Source: an uncultured Pelagibacteraceae bacterium
GTDB taxonomy: Bacteria; Pseudomonadota; Alphaproteobacteria; Pelagibacterales; Pelagibacteraceae
DNA length: 64,000 nt
Direction of reading: 5' to 3'
Assembly (NCBI GenBank): GCA_902530635.1
Contig: CACABC010000005.1
Coordinates: 1-64,000 of the forward strand
The position numbers and the translations under genes are program-made. Shown piece after piece: positions 63,152-64,000 of this stretch. The notes beneath the pieces were generated by a model. That model saw only the letters and a list, made by a program, of their open reading frames with translations, was not told the origin of the DNA and did no database searches. Every line of letters starts with the position of its first letter. The first letter of the stretch is position 1.

Positions 63152-64000
63152 TTATTCATTCCTAAATGAAAATTGTATTAAATCAATATTTTTAGCTCTA
63201 AAACCAGCTTCACAATAAGAAAAATAAAAATCCCAGATTTTTTTAAATGAACTATCAAAACCTTGTTGTGAAATATTATTCCAAGAACCTATAAAGTTTT
63301 CTCTCCATTTACTCAACGTATGTGAGTAATGTATGCCGTAAGAATTATATCCACTCAAAGTTAGTCCGGTTTTCTTTGTGTAATCTTTTATTGATTGTAA
63401 GGAAGGTAAAAAACCTCCTGGAAAAATATATTTTTGTATAAAATCCTGATTTTTTTTGTATCTATCAAAAAGTTCATCTTTAATAATAATAGCTTGAATA
63501 GCCCCAACCCCATTCGGTTTAAGATTATTCTTAATTGTTTTAAAATATCTATTTAAATTATTCTCTCCAACCGCTTCGATCATTTCTATAGAGGCTATTG
63601 CATCATATTTGTCTTTCAAATCTCTGTAATCTAAAAATTTTACTTTAACTTTATTTTGCAAACCTAGAAGGTTTATTCTTTTTTTTGTAAACTCAAATTG
63701 TTTTTGTGAGATCGTGATACAATCAAGTTGAACATCATAATTTTTTGCAAGATGTTCAGCAAAACCGCCCCATCCACATCCTATTTCTAAAATTTTATCT
63801 CCTGGTTTTGGCTGTATTAAATTTATAAGTTTATTGTATTTATTAATTTGAGCTTTTTCTAATTCTTGACCAGGTTTATCAAAAATACCACATGAATAAG
63901 TTAATGTTTTATCTAGCCAGGTAGAGAAAAATTCATTGCCTAAGTCATAATGTTTTGAAATATCTTCAACACTTTTTTTCTTTGTGTTTGATATAAAAAG
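63152..64000 (-). CDS. cfa: Cyclopropane-fatty-acyl-phospholipid synthase family methyltransferase (5' end outside window; ORF-track 63152-63661 is only the C-terminal part)
   Basis: Frame open to window edge: KKKSVEDISKHYDLGNEFFSTWLDKTLTYSCGIFDKPGQELEKAQINKYNKLINLIQPKPGDKILEIGCGWGGFAEHLAKNYDVQ... Confidence 0.92.
   Translation of the reverse strand, partial: LFISNTKKKSVEDISKHYDLGNEFFSTWLDKTLTYSCGIFDKPGQELEKAQINKYNKLINLIQPKPGDKILEIGCGWGGFAEHLAKNYDVQLDCITISQKQFEFTKKRINLLGLQNKVKVKFLDYRDLKDKYDAIASIEMIEAVGENNLNRYFKTIKNNLKPNGVGAIQAIIIKDELFDRYKKNQDFIQKYIFPGGFLPSLQSIKDYTKKTGLTLSGYNSYGIHYSHTLSKWRENFIGSWNNISQQGFDSSFKKIWDFYFSYCEAGFRAKNIDLIQFSFRNE

Noticed and set aside
1-64000. Mobile elements, prophage, CRISPR arrays, toxin-antitoxin or defence islands
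   Set aside because: No transposase/integrase motifs, no regularly spaced repeats, and no cas or defence-like domains seen; gene content is core metabolism and housekeeping.

Overview
This is a gene-dense, AT-rich core chromosomal segment from what looks like a SAR11 / Pelagibacterales-type alphaproteobacterium. The taxonomic placement is an inference from protein style, operon content and streamlining. The window contains: a complete-looking nuoA-L operon plus a truncated nuoM on the minus strand; a tRNA-Val/tRNA-Asp pair; an acetoacetyl-CoA synthetase; a lon-clpX-clpP-tig block with tRNA-Leu; glnA; an iscR-sufBCDSU-sufT-like-sufA-like operon; anmK, tyrS, prfB (with a programmed frameshift), mrcA, an RNase E/G gene, thiSG, aroQ-accB-accC, mnmA, recX, bcp, amtB, a HU gene, a rhomboid/RseP pair, a bactofilin, an acuI-like gene, folE, hisI, tspO, and a truncated cyclopropane-fatty-acyl synthase-like cluster. 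I found no mobile element, CRISPR array, phage or recognisable defence island. The observations most worth a second look are: (1) a GC-richer, hairpin-rich intergenic element at about 46.62-46.80 kb that looks like a structured ncRNA; (2) an unlisted 27-aa extremely basic ORF at 45813-45896; (3) an IscR-type operator/promoter upstream of iscR-suf; (4) a canonical RF2 +1 frameshift site that the ORF track splits; (5) an RNase E/G protein without the Zn-link cysteines; (6) consistently abutting or overlapping convergent gene ends, with spacer only where structured elements sit; (7) several small unlisted or uncharacterised proteins.
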